DNA from: JAMXLO01 sp963791495
GTDB taxonomy: Bacteria; Pseudomonadota; Alphaproteobacteria; Acetobacterales; Acetobacteraceae
NCBI GenBank assembly: GCA_963791495.1
Contig: CAWBST010000027.1
Coordinates: 248,001 to 312,000, forward strand
Direction of reading: 5' to 3'
DNA length: 64,000 nucleotides
The notes under the pieces are model-generated. The model was not told the origin of the DNA, did no database searches, and was given only the letters and a program-made list of their open reading frames with translations. Made by a program: the position numbers and the translations under genes. Of this stretch, positions 35,010-43,777 are shown piece by piece (within the stretch, counting starts at the first letter, position 1; each line of letters starts with the position of its first letter).

Positions 35010-36042
35010 TCACCCCTTCACAGCGCCTGCGGTCAGCGCGCCCACAATGAACCTCTGCAGCACAAGGAATGTCAGCATCGCCGGCAGCGCCGACAGGATG
35101 GCAGCGGCAGCGAGCAGATGCGTGCTCACCGAGTCGCTGCTGGACTGGTAGTCCAGGATGCCGACGCTGACCGGATAGAGATCGCCTCGCGTCAGCAGTA
35201 CGAACGGCACGATGAACTGCCCCCAGGTGCTGATCGCTAGCAGGATCGCGGTGGAGGCAAGGCCCGGCAGCATCACCGGCAGCAGCACGCGCAGCAGCGA
35301 TTGCAGGCGCGTGCAGCCGTCGATCCGTGCTGCCTCGTCCAGTGCCGCCGGAACGGTGTCGAGGAACCCGGTCAGCATCCAGGTGGCGAACGGCGCACTG
35401 AGCGCGACATAGACCACGAACCACCGCGACATGCGAGTTGATCAGACCAAGCGCCGCGAACCAGCGATACAGCGGCAGCGCGGTGACCAGTGGCGAGATC
35501 AGTTGCACCGACAGCATGCCAAGCATGACCAGCGATTTCAGCACTGGCCGCCGGAAGCGCAGGCGCGACAGCGCATAGGCACTCGGCACAGCGAGTGCGA
35601 GCGCGCAGAGCACGGTGGCGGAGACCAGCTTGACCGAGTTCAGCAGATAGCGCGCCAGAGGCGAACTGGTGAGCACGTCGCGATAGGCGGCAAGCGTCGG
35701 ATGCTGTGGCATCAGCCGAGGCGGGAAGGCGAAGAGTTCGGCCATCGGTCGCAGCGATAGCGACAGGACCCAGAGCAGCGGAAACAGGAAGATCAGTCCG
35801 ATGACGATGTACCCGGCGTAGATGGCAACTGATCCGGCTTTGCGGCGGGACAGCGGTGATGGGCGAAGGGATGAAAGGAGTGAAAGGAAAGAGGGAACAT
35901 AAAGACCTCCCCCTCCCCTTGCGGGAGGGGGTTGGGGGAGGGGGCCTGCCGTACTGCACCGCCCCCTCCCCCCGTCCCCCTCCCGCAAGGGGAGGGGGAG
36001 ATCGTTGCCTCTGCCGGCCGCTTTACGGCCATGGCCCGTCAC
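35010..36042 (-). pseudogene. Carbohydrate ABC permease, MalG/UgpE type (one frameshift)
   Basis: CUT1 inner-membrane permease, about 343 aa after correction. Upstream frame: YAGYIVIGLIFLFPLLWVL, the PSAYALSRLRFRRP helix and SPLVTALPLYRWFAALGLIN. Downstream frame: VVYVALSAPFATWMLTGFLD, the EAA loop DEAARIDGCTRLQSLLRVLL, and FLVLQRFIVGALTAGAVKG. The shift is at the AA of 35419-35420. The ATG at 36042 overlaps the first permease stop (ATGA). The first ~55 residues are translated from two palindromic repeats (LPLPLREGDGGRGR; LPQPPPARGGGG), because no other in-frame ATG, GTG or TTG occurs before the first helix. Without the insert it would be about 285 aa, the family norm. Confidence 0.85.
35907..36000 (-). 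repeat. GC-rich palindromic element, copies 4a and 4b (inverted pair)
   Basis: Two copies in opposite orientation: CCTCCCCCTCCCCTTGCGGG from 35907, and the reverse form CCCGCAAGGGGAGGGGGAG ending at 36000, separated by a short CCTGCCGTACTGCACC link. Both fall inside the N-terminal part of the permease gene and are open in its frame. The 3' flank ATCGTT is the same as that of copy 1. Confidence 0.85.
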
Positions 36043-36932
36043 GCCGCACGCTCCTTTCTCAGCATGCGGGCGTAACAGGCGGACAGCACAAGGCCGATCG
36101 CCATCAGCACGACGGCGACCGCCGCGCCGCGGGCGGACTGAAATTCGGAGAACACCAGATGGTAGATGTAGAGCGCGATCACCTCGGTCGCGCGCCCCGG
36201 CCCCCCGCCGGTGAGCGGCAGCACCATGTCGAACGTGTTCAGCGTGGCGATGGTGATCAGCACCAGATTGATCAGCAGGATGCCGCGCAACGATGGCAGC
36301 GTGACGTAGCGGAACTTCTGCAGCCCCCCGGCACCGTCGACCGTCGCCGCCTCGTAGAGCTCTGGCGGCACCGTTTTCATCCCGGCGTACTGCATGATCA
36401 TGCTGAACGCGGTGCCTCGCCAGATATTCGCGATCGTCACCCAGACCAGCGCAGGCACAGGAGCGGACAGGAAGATCGGATTGCGCACACCCAGCAGTGA
36501 TGCGGCATAGGCGATGATGCCTGCACCGGATTCGTCGAGCAGAAGCTTCCAGATGATGCCGATGACCACGCCCGGCAGCACCCAGCCAACCAACACGGTG
36601 GCACGCACTATCGCGGTGCCGGGAAGCCGGCGACGCTCGCCCTCGCAGACCAGGGCGGCGATCAACATGCCGAACACCAACTGGCCAGCAATGCTGGCGG
36701 CGACGAAGATCGCGGTCACGCGCGTCATCGTCACGAACTCCAGCGAACCGAGCACGGCGCGATAGCTGGCGAACGTGTAGTGCACCGGCGCTGCGGCATC
36801 GGTCGCGTCTGTCAGGCTCAGCCGCGTCACGTCGATCAGCGGATAGAGGTACAGAGCGGACAGCAGCAGGAACAGCGGCGCCAGCCAGAGGAATGGGCGG
36901 TCCTCGATCGGTCGTCGTTGTGCCGCGATCAA
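36039..36932 (-). CDS. Carbohydrate ABC permease, MalF/UgpA type
   Basis: 297 aa CUT1 permease with six membrane helices (LAPLFLLLSALYLYPLI is TM1) and the EAA loop YEAATVDGAGGLQKFRYVTLP that contacts the ATPase. The TTG start at 36932 overlaps the binding-protein stop (TTGA), and its own stop overlaps the next permease (ATGA). It works with the binding protein at 36929-38203 and the second permease. No ATPase gene is in this operon. Confidence 0.93.
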   Translation of the reverse strand: MIAAQRRPIEDRPFLWLAPLFLLLSALYLYPLIDVTRLSLTDATDAAAPVHYTFASYRAVLGSLEFVTMTRVTAIFVAASIAGQLVFGMLIAALVCEGERRRLPGTAIVRATVLVGWVLPGVVIGIIWKLLLDESGAGIIAYAASLLGVRNPIFLSAPVPALVWVTIANIWRGTAFSMIMQYAGMKTVPPELYEAATVDGAGGLQKFRYVTLPSLRGILLINLVLITIATLNTFDMVLPLTGGGPGRATEVIALYIYHLVFSEFQSARGAAVAVVLMAIGLVLSACYARMLRKERAA

Positions 36933-38203
36933 GGTGCCAGCTTGTGCCAGGCCTGATCGAGCGCGGCGTCCGGCGTCTGCTGCCCGGTGATCACGTCCGA
37001 CATCGCGACCTGCAGTTCGGTAGAGATGCTGGGATAGATTACGGCACCCGGACGCGCACGCGCATAGCGCAGCAGCGTGATGAAATCATGTACCGTCGGA
37101 TCCTTGACATAGGCGGAGTCGCCCTGCGCGACGCTCATCCGGGTCGGAAGGTTGCCGATCGCCTGAGTGGATGCCGCCATTGCCGCTGGGCTGGCAACCA
37201 GGCTGTTGATCAGGTCGATGATGATGTCCTGCTTCTTCGCATCTGTCGTGAACACGGCATAGGTCCATCCGCCGGCCGCGGTGACGGGATCGCCCGGCGT
37301 CATCAGGGGAATCGGTGCGACGCCCCACTCGTTCTTGTCGCCGAGCTCGCGCAGTTGCTTGGCCATCCAGTTGCCACCGAGGAACATCGCGACGTTGCCG
37401 CGCAGGATCTCCGGGTACAGATCAGCCTCGAATTTGTAGTTCACGACGCGGCCGGGGCTGGCGCCGGAGTCGATGCTGCGTTTGAGAAACCCGAGCAGGT
37501 TCAGCATCGCGGCGCAATTCTTGCCCTCGCCGAACACCGGCTTGCCGGCAGCATCGACAAGTTCGCCGCCCTGCGCCCAGAACATGGGCAGGTGCTCCAT
37601 CACCGCGCCTTCGCCGCGCCCACCGGGATACAGGTAGCCGGTCAGCCCACGCTTCGACAGCGCCGCTGCCTGCGCGATCAGCTCATCCCACGTCTTCGGC
37701 GGGTTCGTCACGAGGTCCTTGCGGTAGTACAGCACACGCACATCGGTATTGACCCAAAGCGCCTTCAGTTTCCCGTCTGGTCCGCGCATGCCGTTACGGG
37801 CAAATGCGACGAAGTCGTTCACCTGATCGGAGCCATAGAAGCGATCGAGCGGCTGCAGGAACTGATAAAACCGGCTGAGGAAGAACGAATCAAGCATCGC
37901 GAAGTCAGGCGTCCGGCCGGAGGTGGCCTGTTCCTGCATCCGCGTCATGCTGGCGTTGATGTCGGTGCTGTTGAATGTGACGTCGAGCATGACGTCGGGA
38001 TGCGCCTTGACCCACGCCTCGATGTGCGACTGGTAGTACTCCTTCACGGCGGGGACCGAAGATTTCGGCGACTGCGTCGGCTGCATCTGCCAGGTGATGT
38101 GGATCGGCGCGCTGTCGGAGCCGTACTGGTCGGCACGCGCGTTGACGCTCAGCGCAAGCGCCAGAGCGCCGATCAAGACGCGCGCGATCCACCACGCTTT
38201 CAT
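36929..38203 (-). CDS. ABC sugar-binding protein (SBP family 1)
   Basis: 424 aa extracytoplasmic binding protein. A signal peptide (WWIARVLIGALALALSVNA, cleavage after ARA) leads into a family 1 solute-binding fold: HITWQMQPTQSP, YYQSHIEAWVKAHPDV, and the hinge-side segments NTDVRVLYYRKDLV and FLGGNWMAKQLRE. ATG 38203 has GGAGGG upstream. It is the first gene of the import operon. Likely ligand an oligosaccharide or polyol (family knowledge). Confidence 0.93.
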   Translation of the reverse strand: MKAWWIARVLIGALALALSVNARADQYGSDSAPIHITWQMQPTQSPKSSVPAVKEYYQSHIEAWVKAHPDVMLDVTFNSTDINASMTRMQEQATSGRTPDFAMLDSFFLSRFYQFLQPLDRFYGSDQVNDFVAFARNGMRGPDGKLKALWVNTDVRVLYYRKDLVTNPPKTWDELIAQAAALSKRGLTGYLYPGGRGEGAVMEHLPMFWAQGGELVDAAGKPVFGEGKNCAAMLNLLGFLKRSIDSGASPGRVVNYKFEADLYPEILRGNVAMFLGGNWMAKQLRELGDKNEWGVAPIPLMTPGDPVTAAGGWTYAVFTTDAKKQDIIIDLINSLVASPAAMAASTQAIGNLPTRMSVAQGDSAYVKDPTVHDFITLLRYARARPGAVIYPSISTELQVAMSDVITGQQTPDAALDQAWHKLAP

Positions 38204-38303
38204 CGTTCCCTCCAGCCGGTTGGCAGCACCTTCGGCGGATCGCCCGGGGTTGACAAGGCGCGGAATTGTGGTTGCCGCTTCCTGACCTGTGCAGGAGGCG
38301 TCG

Positions 38304-39464
38304 ATGACCGGGCAGCAGAACACGGATCGGATCATGACCACGCATGTCGGCAGCCTGCCGCGGCCGCACGACCTGCTCGACACGATGAAGGCGCGTTTGG
38401 AAGGTCGCGATCACGACGAGGCCGCCTATCACGCGCGCGTGCGCGCAGCGGTGGCTGAGAGCGTGCACAAGCAGGCCCAGTGCGGCATCGACATCGTGTG
38501 CGACGGCGAGCAGTCGAAGTCAGGCTTCTTCACCTACGTGCGCGAGCGGCTGGATGGATTCGAGACGCGACCGCAGCAGCGCCGCACGATGTTTGCCGCC
38601 GAGCTCGCGGCGTTTCCGGAGTACTACGAGCAGTATTTCAAGACCGCGATGCTGGGCGGCTCCGTTGCGCCGGCGGTGCCGCTGGTGTGCACAGGCCCGA
38701 TCCGCTATCGCGGCGAGGCGGCGCTGCAGCGCGACATCGACAATCTGAAGGCGGCGCTGGCCGGCGTGCCGCATGTCGCGGCGTTCATGCCCGCGGTGGC
38801 GCCGAGCGGCGTGGGCGAGAACGAGTACTACAAGACCGACGAGGCGTTCTTTCACGCGGTCGGCGCGGCACTGCACACCGAGTATCAGGCCATCGTCGAT
38901 GCTGGCTTCATCCTGCAGATCGACGATCCGTTCCTCTCGGATCTGTTCGGTGATCCGTCATTCGATGCGGCACAGCGCAAGGCGAGGGCTGAAATCTACG
39001 TCGAGGCGCTGAATGCCAGCCTGCAGGGCATCCCGCCGGAGCGCGTGCGGTACCATACGTGCTACGGCATCAACCACGGCCCGCGCATCCACGAGGCGGC
39101 GCTGGCCGATGTCGCAGGCTACATGCTGCGGATGAACGCCGGCGCCTACAGCTTCGAGGCGGCGAACGTGCGGCACGAGCACGAGTATCACCTGTGGGAG
39201 ACGGTGAAGCTCCCCGCGGGCAAGGTGCTGATCCCCGGGGTCATCACGCATTCGTCCAACATCGTCGAGCACCCCGAGTGGATCGCCGAACGCCTGGTAC
39301 GATTCGCGCGCCTGGTCGGGCGAGAGAACGTCGTTGCCGGCGCCGACTGCGGCTTCTCGTCGCAGGCGACGTATCGTCCCGAGGTCCACCCGACAGTGAT
39401 CTGGGCGAAGTTCGAAGCGCTGCGCGACGGCGCGCGGATCGCCAGCAGGACGCTGTGGGGGTAG
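38304..39464 (+). CDS. Cobalamin-independent methionine synthase II family (MetE C-terminal-like)
   Basis: 386 aa single-domain protein resembling the catalytic half of MetE. It opens TTHVGSLPRPHDLLD; the zinc ligands are His and Cys in YHTCYG and Cys in DCGFSS. A conserved acidic segment is QIDDPFLSDL. Free-standing proteins of this class are often demethylases or methyltransferases for small methylated compounds rather than true methionine synthases, and no MetE N-terminal half is present. ATG 38304 follows GCAGGAGG. It is divergent from the sugar ABC operon and convergent with the aminotransferase. Confidence 0.9.
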   Translation: MTGQQNTDRIMTTHVGSLPRPHDLLDTMKARLEGRDHDEAAYHARVRAAVAESVHKQAQCGIDIVCDGEQSKSGFFTYVRERLDGFETRPQQRRTMFAAELAAFPEYYEQYFKTAMLGGSVAPAVPLVCTGPIRYRGEAALQRDIDNLKAALAGVPHVAAFMPAVAPSGVGENEYYKTDEAFFHAVGAALHTEYQAIVDAGFILQIDDPFLSDLFGDPSFDAAQRKARAEIYVEALNASLQGIPPERVRYHTCYGINHGPRIHEAALADVAGYMLRMNAGAYSFEAANVRHEHEYHLWETVKLPAGKVLIPGVITHSSNIVEHPEWIAERLVRFARLVGRENVVAGADCGFSSQATYRPEVHPTVIWAKFEALRDGARIASRTLWG

Positions 39465-39474
39465 CGAGGCTGGA

Positions 39475-40671
39475 CTACGCCTTCACCTGCTCGCCTAGCC
39501 AGTCGATGGCAGCCTGTGCGCCGCCGCTCCCGTGCGGGATGCCAAGCGCCACCAGCGCCATCTCGACGACGCTGAGCGTGCCGAGGACCATCGGCGCATT
39601 GACATGTCCCATATGGGCGATGCGGAACGCCTTGCCGGAGAGCTCGCCGATGCCGTGGCCCAGGATCACGCCGCACTTCTCGTCGCAGTACGCGCGCAGC
39701 GCATCGGGGTCGTGACCGTTGGTCAGCACCGGAGTGACGGTGTTGCAGCGCTCGCTGGGCTCGATGATGTTGAAGCCGATCACCTGGCCTTCCGCCCAGA
39801 CACCGACCGCGCGCCGCACCGCCTCGGCCAGCAGTGAGTGGCGCTGGTACACGTTCTCCAGCCCCTCCTCGAACAGCAGGTCGATCGCCTGGCGCAGGCC
39901 GTACAAGAGATGTTCGGGCGGCGTGCCGGCATATTTCTTGTAGTGCTGTTGTTCCTCGCGATCGGTCCAGTCCCAGTACGGCGTGCGCAGGTCCGCCTTT
40001 TCGTGCACCTCGCGCGCTCGAGCACTGGCGGCGACAAAGCCCAGGCCCGGCGGCGTCATCATGCCCTTCTGCGAGCCCGACATCGCGACGTCCACGCCCC
40101 ATTCATCCATGTCGAACTTCATGCAGCCCAGCGACGCCACCGCGTCCACCATCAGCAGCGCGTCGTGCCCGGCGGCGCGGATGGCCTGGCCGATCGCTGC
40201 GATGTCGTTCACCACGCCCGAGGCGGTGTCGATCTGCGCCACCAGCACGGCCTTGAAAGTGTCGCGCCCGGGAGATTTGCGATCGGCCTTCAGGCGTGCC
40301 TCGACCTCGGCCGGGCGAACGGCGCGGCGCATGTCGCCCTTCAGCACCTCGACCTCGAGGCCCATGCGGCGGGCATGCTCGCCCCAGCTGATGGCGAACC
40401 GGCCGCTCTCCAGTACCAGGATCCTGTCGCCCTTGGAGAGTACGTTGCTGAGGGAGGCTTCCCAGGCGCCGTGGCCGTTGGCGATGTAGATGTAGGCACG
40501 GCCCTTGGTGTTGAACACGCGCGCGACGTCGCGCATCAGGCCGTCAGTCAGCGCCAGCAGCGGGCCGGAATAGATGTCCACAGCGGGCCGATGCATCGCC
40601 CGCAGCACCTCGTCCGGCACCGTCGTCGGCCCCGGAATGGCCAGGAATTCACGCCCCGCACGTACGCTCAT
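39475..40671 (-). CDS. Class V aminotransferase (alanine/serine-glyoxylate type)
   Basis: 398 aa PLP enzyme. It starts REFLAIPGPTTVPDEVLRAM, the family signature. The Schiff-base Lys is in SGSQKGMMTPPGLGF. The cofactor pocket includes Asp of LLMVDAVASLG and the Gln of VLVAQIDTASGV. The C-terminal domain carries FRIAHMGHVNAP. It probably transfers the amino group between alanine or serine and glyoxylate. It ends 10 bp from the convergent MetE-like gene. Confidence 0.92.
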   Translation of the reverse strand: MSVRAGREFLAIPGPTTVPDEVLRAMHRPAVDIYSGPLLALTDGLMRDVARVFNTKGRAYIYIANGHGAWEASLSNVLSKGDRILVLESGRFAISWGEHARRMGLEVEVLKGDMRRAVRPAEVEARLKADRKSPGRDTFKAVLVAQIDTASGVVNDIAAIGQAIRAAGHDALLMVDAVASLGCMKFDMDEWGVDVAMSGSQKGMMTPPGLGFVAASARAREVHEKADLRTPYWDWTDREEQQHYKKYAGTPPEHLLYGLRQAIDLLFEEGLENVYQRHSLLAEAVRRAVGVWAEGQVIGFNIIEPSERCNTVTPVLTNGHDPDALRAYCDEKCGVILGHGIGELSGKAFRIAHMGHVNAPMVLGTLSVVEMALVALGIPHGSGGAQAAIDWLGEQVKA

Positions 40672-40737
40672 TCGGACTGTTCCTCCGCGCCACCGTGGCG
40701 CGGCGGGAAGAATAGCACAAACCCGATGGTGACGGAC

Positions 40738-40771
40738 TTGACCAAGAGCGATTGATCCCTTCCTTGGTCAA
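40738..40771 (+). promoter_or_regulatory. 9-bp inverted repeat upstream of phd antitoxin
   Basis: TTGACCAAG (40738-40746) and CTTGGTCAA (40763-40771) are perfect inverted repeats with a 16-bp centre, ending 18 bp before the antitoxin ATG. Phd-type antitoxins bind such palindromes to repress their own operon, so this is a likely operator. Confidence 0.6.
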
Positions 40772-40789
40772 CTCGCCAAGGAGTCCGGT

Positions 40790-41056
40790 ATGCTGACCGT
40801 CAACCTGTATGAAGCAAAGACCCGCCTCTCTGCCCTGGTCGAGCAGGCTGCGGCCGGCGAGGAGATCATCATCGCCAAGAATGGCATAGCCCGAGCCCGG
40901 CTGGTGCCCATCACGGAGCGCCGGGCGGCCCGCCAACCCGCCAATGCGCTGCGGCTCAGTCGAATCGCCGATGACTTCGACCTGCCCGATCCTGCCATCG
41001 CCCGCGTGTTCGCGGGCGGAGACCGACACGCGCACCAGGATCGCAGATGCCTATAA
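40790..41056 (+). CDS. Phd/YefM-family type II antitoxin
   Basis: 88 aa as read. The N-terminal half is a standard Phd fold: VNLYEAKTRLSALVEQA, EEIIIAKNGIARARLVPI. The C-terminal toxin-binding region (LSRIADDFDLPDPAIARVF) is present, but the last 13 residues (GGDRHAHQDRRCL) look like read-through into the neighbouring remnant, so the native stop has been lost. AAGGAG lies just ahead of the ATG. Its cognate VapC-like toxin is decayed, so this is an orphan antitoxin that may still repress its own promoter. Confidence 0.8.
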   Translation: MLTVNLYEAKTRLSALVEQAAAGEEIIIAKNGIARARLVPITERRAARQPANALRLSRIADDFDLPDPAIARVFAGGDRHAHQDRRCL

Positions 41057-41208
41057 CCGCGTGCTTGTCAGCGCCGCCTCAGCTTGGGAGATCGCGATCA
41101 AACGCCAGCTCGGCAAGCTGGACTTCGAAAGCTCACCCACCGCTGCTGGTCACCGCCGACGCGACAGTGCGCGCCTATGGTGGCGTGCCGGTGATGTGGG
41201 CGGGGTAA
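41030..41208 (+). pseudogene. Decayed VapC (PIN) toxin remnant
   Basis: In one frame IADAYNRVLVSAASAWEIAIK and then RQLGKLDFE match the middle of PIN toxins that follow Phd antitoxins. In another frame, from about 41134, PLLVTADATVRAYGGVPVMWAG matches the C-terminus, ending with TAA at 41208. The first ~25 residues with the catalytic Asp and about 50 internal residues are missing, so no toxin is made. These are deletions, unlike the single-base shifts elsewhere. Confidence 0.75.
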
Positions 41209-41221
41209 CGCCATTCTGTGT

Positions 41222-41551
41222 TCAGGCGCATCGCTTGCGGGCGCGCTGCATGAATGAGCGAAGTGCGGCGTTGATGCGCGTCTGATAGCCCGGTCCTTGC
41301 AGCTTGAACCACGCCACAATGTCGCCGTCGATCCGCAGCGAGAGCAGCCGCTTCGGTGTCGGCATGACGGCTTCGGCTGTCGCGACCCAGTCTTTCGGGA
41401 CGTTGCGGAAGTCAGGGTCGTCGGCGATGTCGCGCTCGAGCTCCGCCGCGGTCTTCGCGCGGACGCGGGCGAGGTCGGTGCGGCTCTCGCCACGGGCGCG
41501 GCGGCGCGCCAATTCAGCGGCTGAATAGCGCTTGATGCTGCTTGCGTTCAT
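41222..41551 (-). CDS. BrnA-family antitoxin (RHH DNA-binding)
   Basis: 109 aa. The C-terminal 45 residues fit the BrnA pattern: PTPKRLLSLRIDGDIVAWFK then GPGYQTRINAALRSFMQ, a ribbon-helix-helix followed by the conserved GYQTRIN. The N-terminal part is a basic helix (YSAAELARRRARGESRTDL). Its ATG overlaps the Fic gene stop (ATGA), so it is co-translated with Fic; there is no BrnT toxin gene nearby. It may be the autorepressor or partner of the Fic protein. Confidence 0.82.
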   Translation of the reverse strand: MNASSIKRYSAAELARRRARGESRTDLARVRAKTAAELERDIADDPDFRNVPKDWVATAEAVMPTPKRLLSLRIDGDIVAWFKLQGPGYQTRINAALRSFMQRARKRCA

Positions 41552-42749
41552 TCGTTCTCCTCACTCGCCGGAGATTCGTCCGCGAACAATTTGATATATG
41601 GATCATAACGATATCGCCGATTCCGCGTCTGCCCAGTCACCTCCACCAGAACACCTATATCCGTCAGGCGCTCCACGAGTTGGTTGGCGGCGGGATATGT
41701 CGTACCGATCAGTTGCCGCACCTCGTTCACTGAGACGATAGGGTGTGCGAATAGATGCTCCAGCGTGCGATGGCCGTTGCCGGCGGCACGACCCAGGCGG
41801 CTTGCGATCAGGTCGCGATGTTGCTCGCGCAATGCTAGGATCCGTCGCGCCGTAGTGCTGGCCTCCAGGCTCACCTCCAGAACGCCGGTCAGGAAGAATT
41901 CCAGCCAGTCCTCGAATGCGCCCTTGTCACGCACTGCCTGCAAATGGTCGTAATAGTTCTGCCGGTGGCGCTTGAAATAGTGCGACAGGTACAGCACCGG
42001 CTTGTCCAGCACGTGCTTCTCGCACAGCAGGAAGGTGATCAGCAGACGCCCCACACGGCCATTGCCGTCGAGAAACGGATGGATCGTCTCGAACTGTGCA
42101 TGCGCCAGCCCGATCTCGATCAACAGCGGCAGGCGTGTTGTCGGTGTGCAGGAAGCTCTCCAACGCGCCGAGCGCCTCGGGCACCTCGACGGGTGGTGGC
42201 GGAACAAAGCTTGCCTCGTTCAGCGTGCAGCCGGCCGGGCCGATCCAGTTCTGGCTGCTGCGCAGTTCGCCTGGTCTCAAATGAGACCCACGCACCCCCG
42301 CTAGCAGCTTCGCGTGGATTTCCCGGATCAGCCTCACGGAGACAGGCAGCGAAGCGAGCCGTTCCAGGCCGTGGTTCATCGCGGCCACGTAATTCAGCAC
42401 CTCGCCCACATCGCGCGGGCTGCTCCGGATCGAACACCTGGGCCTCGGCGGCCAGCAAGTCTTGCAGCGAGCTCTGCGTGCCCTCGATCTGGCTCGACAG
42501 CACTGCTTCCTTGCGGACATACATCAGAACGAACAGGTCCGGGTTGGGCAGCGTCTCAATCGAGCCGGCCAGCCGGCCGAGGGCCAGATCGGCCTTGGAG
42601 AGCATTGCCTGCAGGCGCCCCTCCAGCCGCACTGGCGGGTCCGGTGGCAGCCGTGCCGGGATGAAGGCGCGATAGGCGCCGGGCTGCCGGCGATAGGTTC
42701 CGGCTCGGCCAGCCGGCGAGGACGCGGGCGTGTGCGCTTCCTTTAACAT
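41548..42749 (-). pseudogene. Fic/DOC family protein (two frameshifts)
   Basis: AMP-transferase-type Fic protein, 399 aa after removing one base in each of the GGG at 42417-42419 and the GG at 42132-42133. The N-terminal helix holds the inhibitory motif SSQIEGTQSS (S/T-x3-E-G), marking a class II, self-inhibited Fic. The core HPFLDGNGRVGRLL has the catalytic His and the anion-binding Gly/Arg. A C-terminal winged helix (VSVNEVRQLIGTTYPAANQL) may bind DNA. Fic proteins modify targets by AMPylation. It is followed by an overlapping BrnA gene and is driven by a strong promoter flanked by two identical palindromes. Confidence 0.85.
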
Positions 42750-42771
42750 GGCCGATATTGGATTCCATACG

Positions 42772-42824
42772 AAAGGCTGCCTTTAATATAGGCTAAGGGC
42801 GGCCTCATATCAAAGGCTGCCTTT
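42772..42824 (-). promoter_or_regulatory. Fic-brnA promoter with two palindromic operators
   Basis: On the minus strand: -35 TTGATA at 42813-42808, a 17-bp spacer, and -10 TATATT at 42790-42785. The palindrome AAAGGCTGCCTTT occurs at 42812-42824, overlapping the -35, and again at 42772-42784, just downstream of the -10. The copies are 40 bp apart (about four helical turns), and the flanks ATATAGGCTA/ATATGGCTA also match. This is the layout of an autorepressed operon. Confidence 0.75.
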
Positions 42825-42882
42825 CATATGGCTATAGTGCGACTGGCTACTCCATCGCCGACGGCGCAAGGGTTGCCGGCAT

Positions 42883-43777
42883 CTACTCCGCCGCCGCGGC
42901 CTCCGTCTGCTCCGCCGCCCGGCGCACGCGCAGCCGGCGGATCTGCCGCGGGTCGGCGTCGAGCACGCGGAACTCGATCCCCGACGGGTGGCTGATCACC
43001 TCGCCCTTGGTCGGCACCCGCCCGGCCAGCGTGAACACCAGCCCGCCCACCGTATCGATGTCTGCGTCCCGTTCGTCCTCCGACAGCACCGGACCCATGC
43101 GGCTCTCGAACTCCTCCACCGGCAGACGCGCGTTGATGTCGAGCGCCCCGTCGGCGCGCTCCACCACCATAGCCGCCTTCACCTCGTCATGCTCGTCTGC
43201 AATATCGCCGACGATGGTCTCGACCAGGTCCTCGATCGTCACCAGCCCATCGACCCCGCCGTATTCGTCGATCACCAGCGCCAGGTGCATGCGCTGCTGG
43301 CGCATCTCCAGCAGCAGGTCCAGCACCGGCATCTGCGGCGCCACCATCAGCGGGCGGCGCAGGATCGCCTCCAATGAGAACGCCTCCGGCCGGCCGACAT
43401 AGGCGAACACATCCTTGATGTGCACCATGCCCATGATGTCATCGAGCTGTTCTCGATACACCGGCAGCCGCGAGTGACCCTCGGCGCGGATCTGGCGCAG
43501 CGCCTCCTCCAGCGTCACGTCGACCCGCATCGCCACGATATCCGCGCGCTGCACCATCACGTCATCGGCGGTGGTCTCGCGCAGCCGCAGCACGTTGGCG
43601 ATCAGCGCGCGTTCCTGCCGGTCCAGTTCCGGCTGCTCGCCCGCCACCAGTCTGCTCGTCCGCCGCCTCCTGCACCAACTCGGCGATCGACTCGCGCAGC
43701 GAGTGCTCCGGCTGGTGGCCGAGCATCTGCCGCAGCCTGTCGAGCAGCGACGCGCGCGTTCCGTTCCCGTTGCTCAT
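42883..43777 (-). pseudogene. corC: CorC/YbeX-type CBS-domain protein (one frameshift)
   Basis: About 297 aa after correction. The N-terminus (SLLDRLRQMLGHQPEHSLRE) is in one frame; from VAGEQPELDRQERAL it continues in the next, with the shift in the CC at 43647-43648. Two CBS domains (TADDVMVQRADIVAMRVDVT; LMVAPQMPVLDLLLEMR) and the C-terminal CorC/HlyC module (DINARLPVEEFESRMG) are intact. The ATG overlaps the ybeY stop (ATGA). In the classic operon lnt follows; here it does not. Confidence 0.88.
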
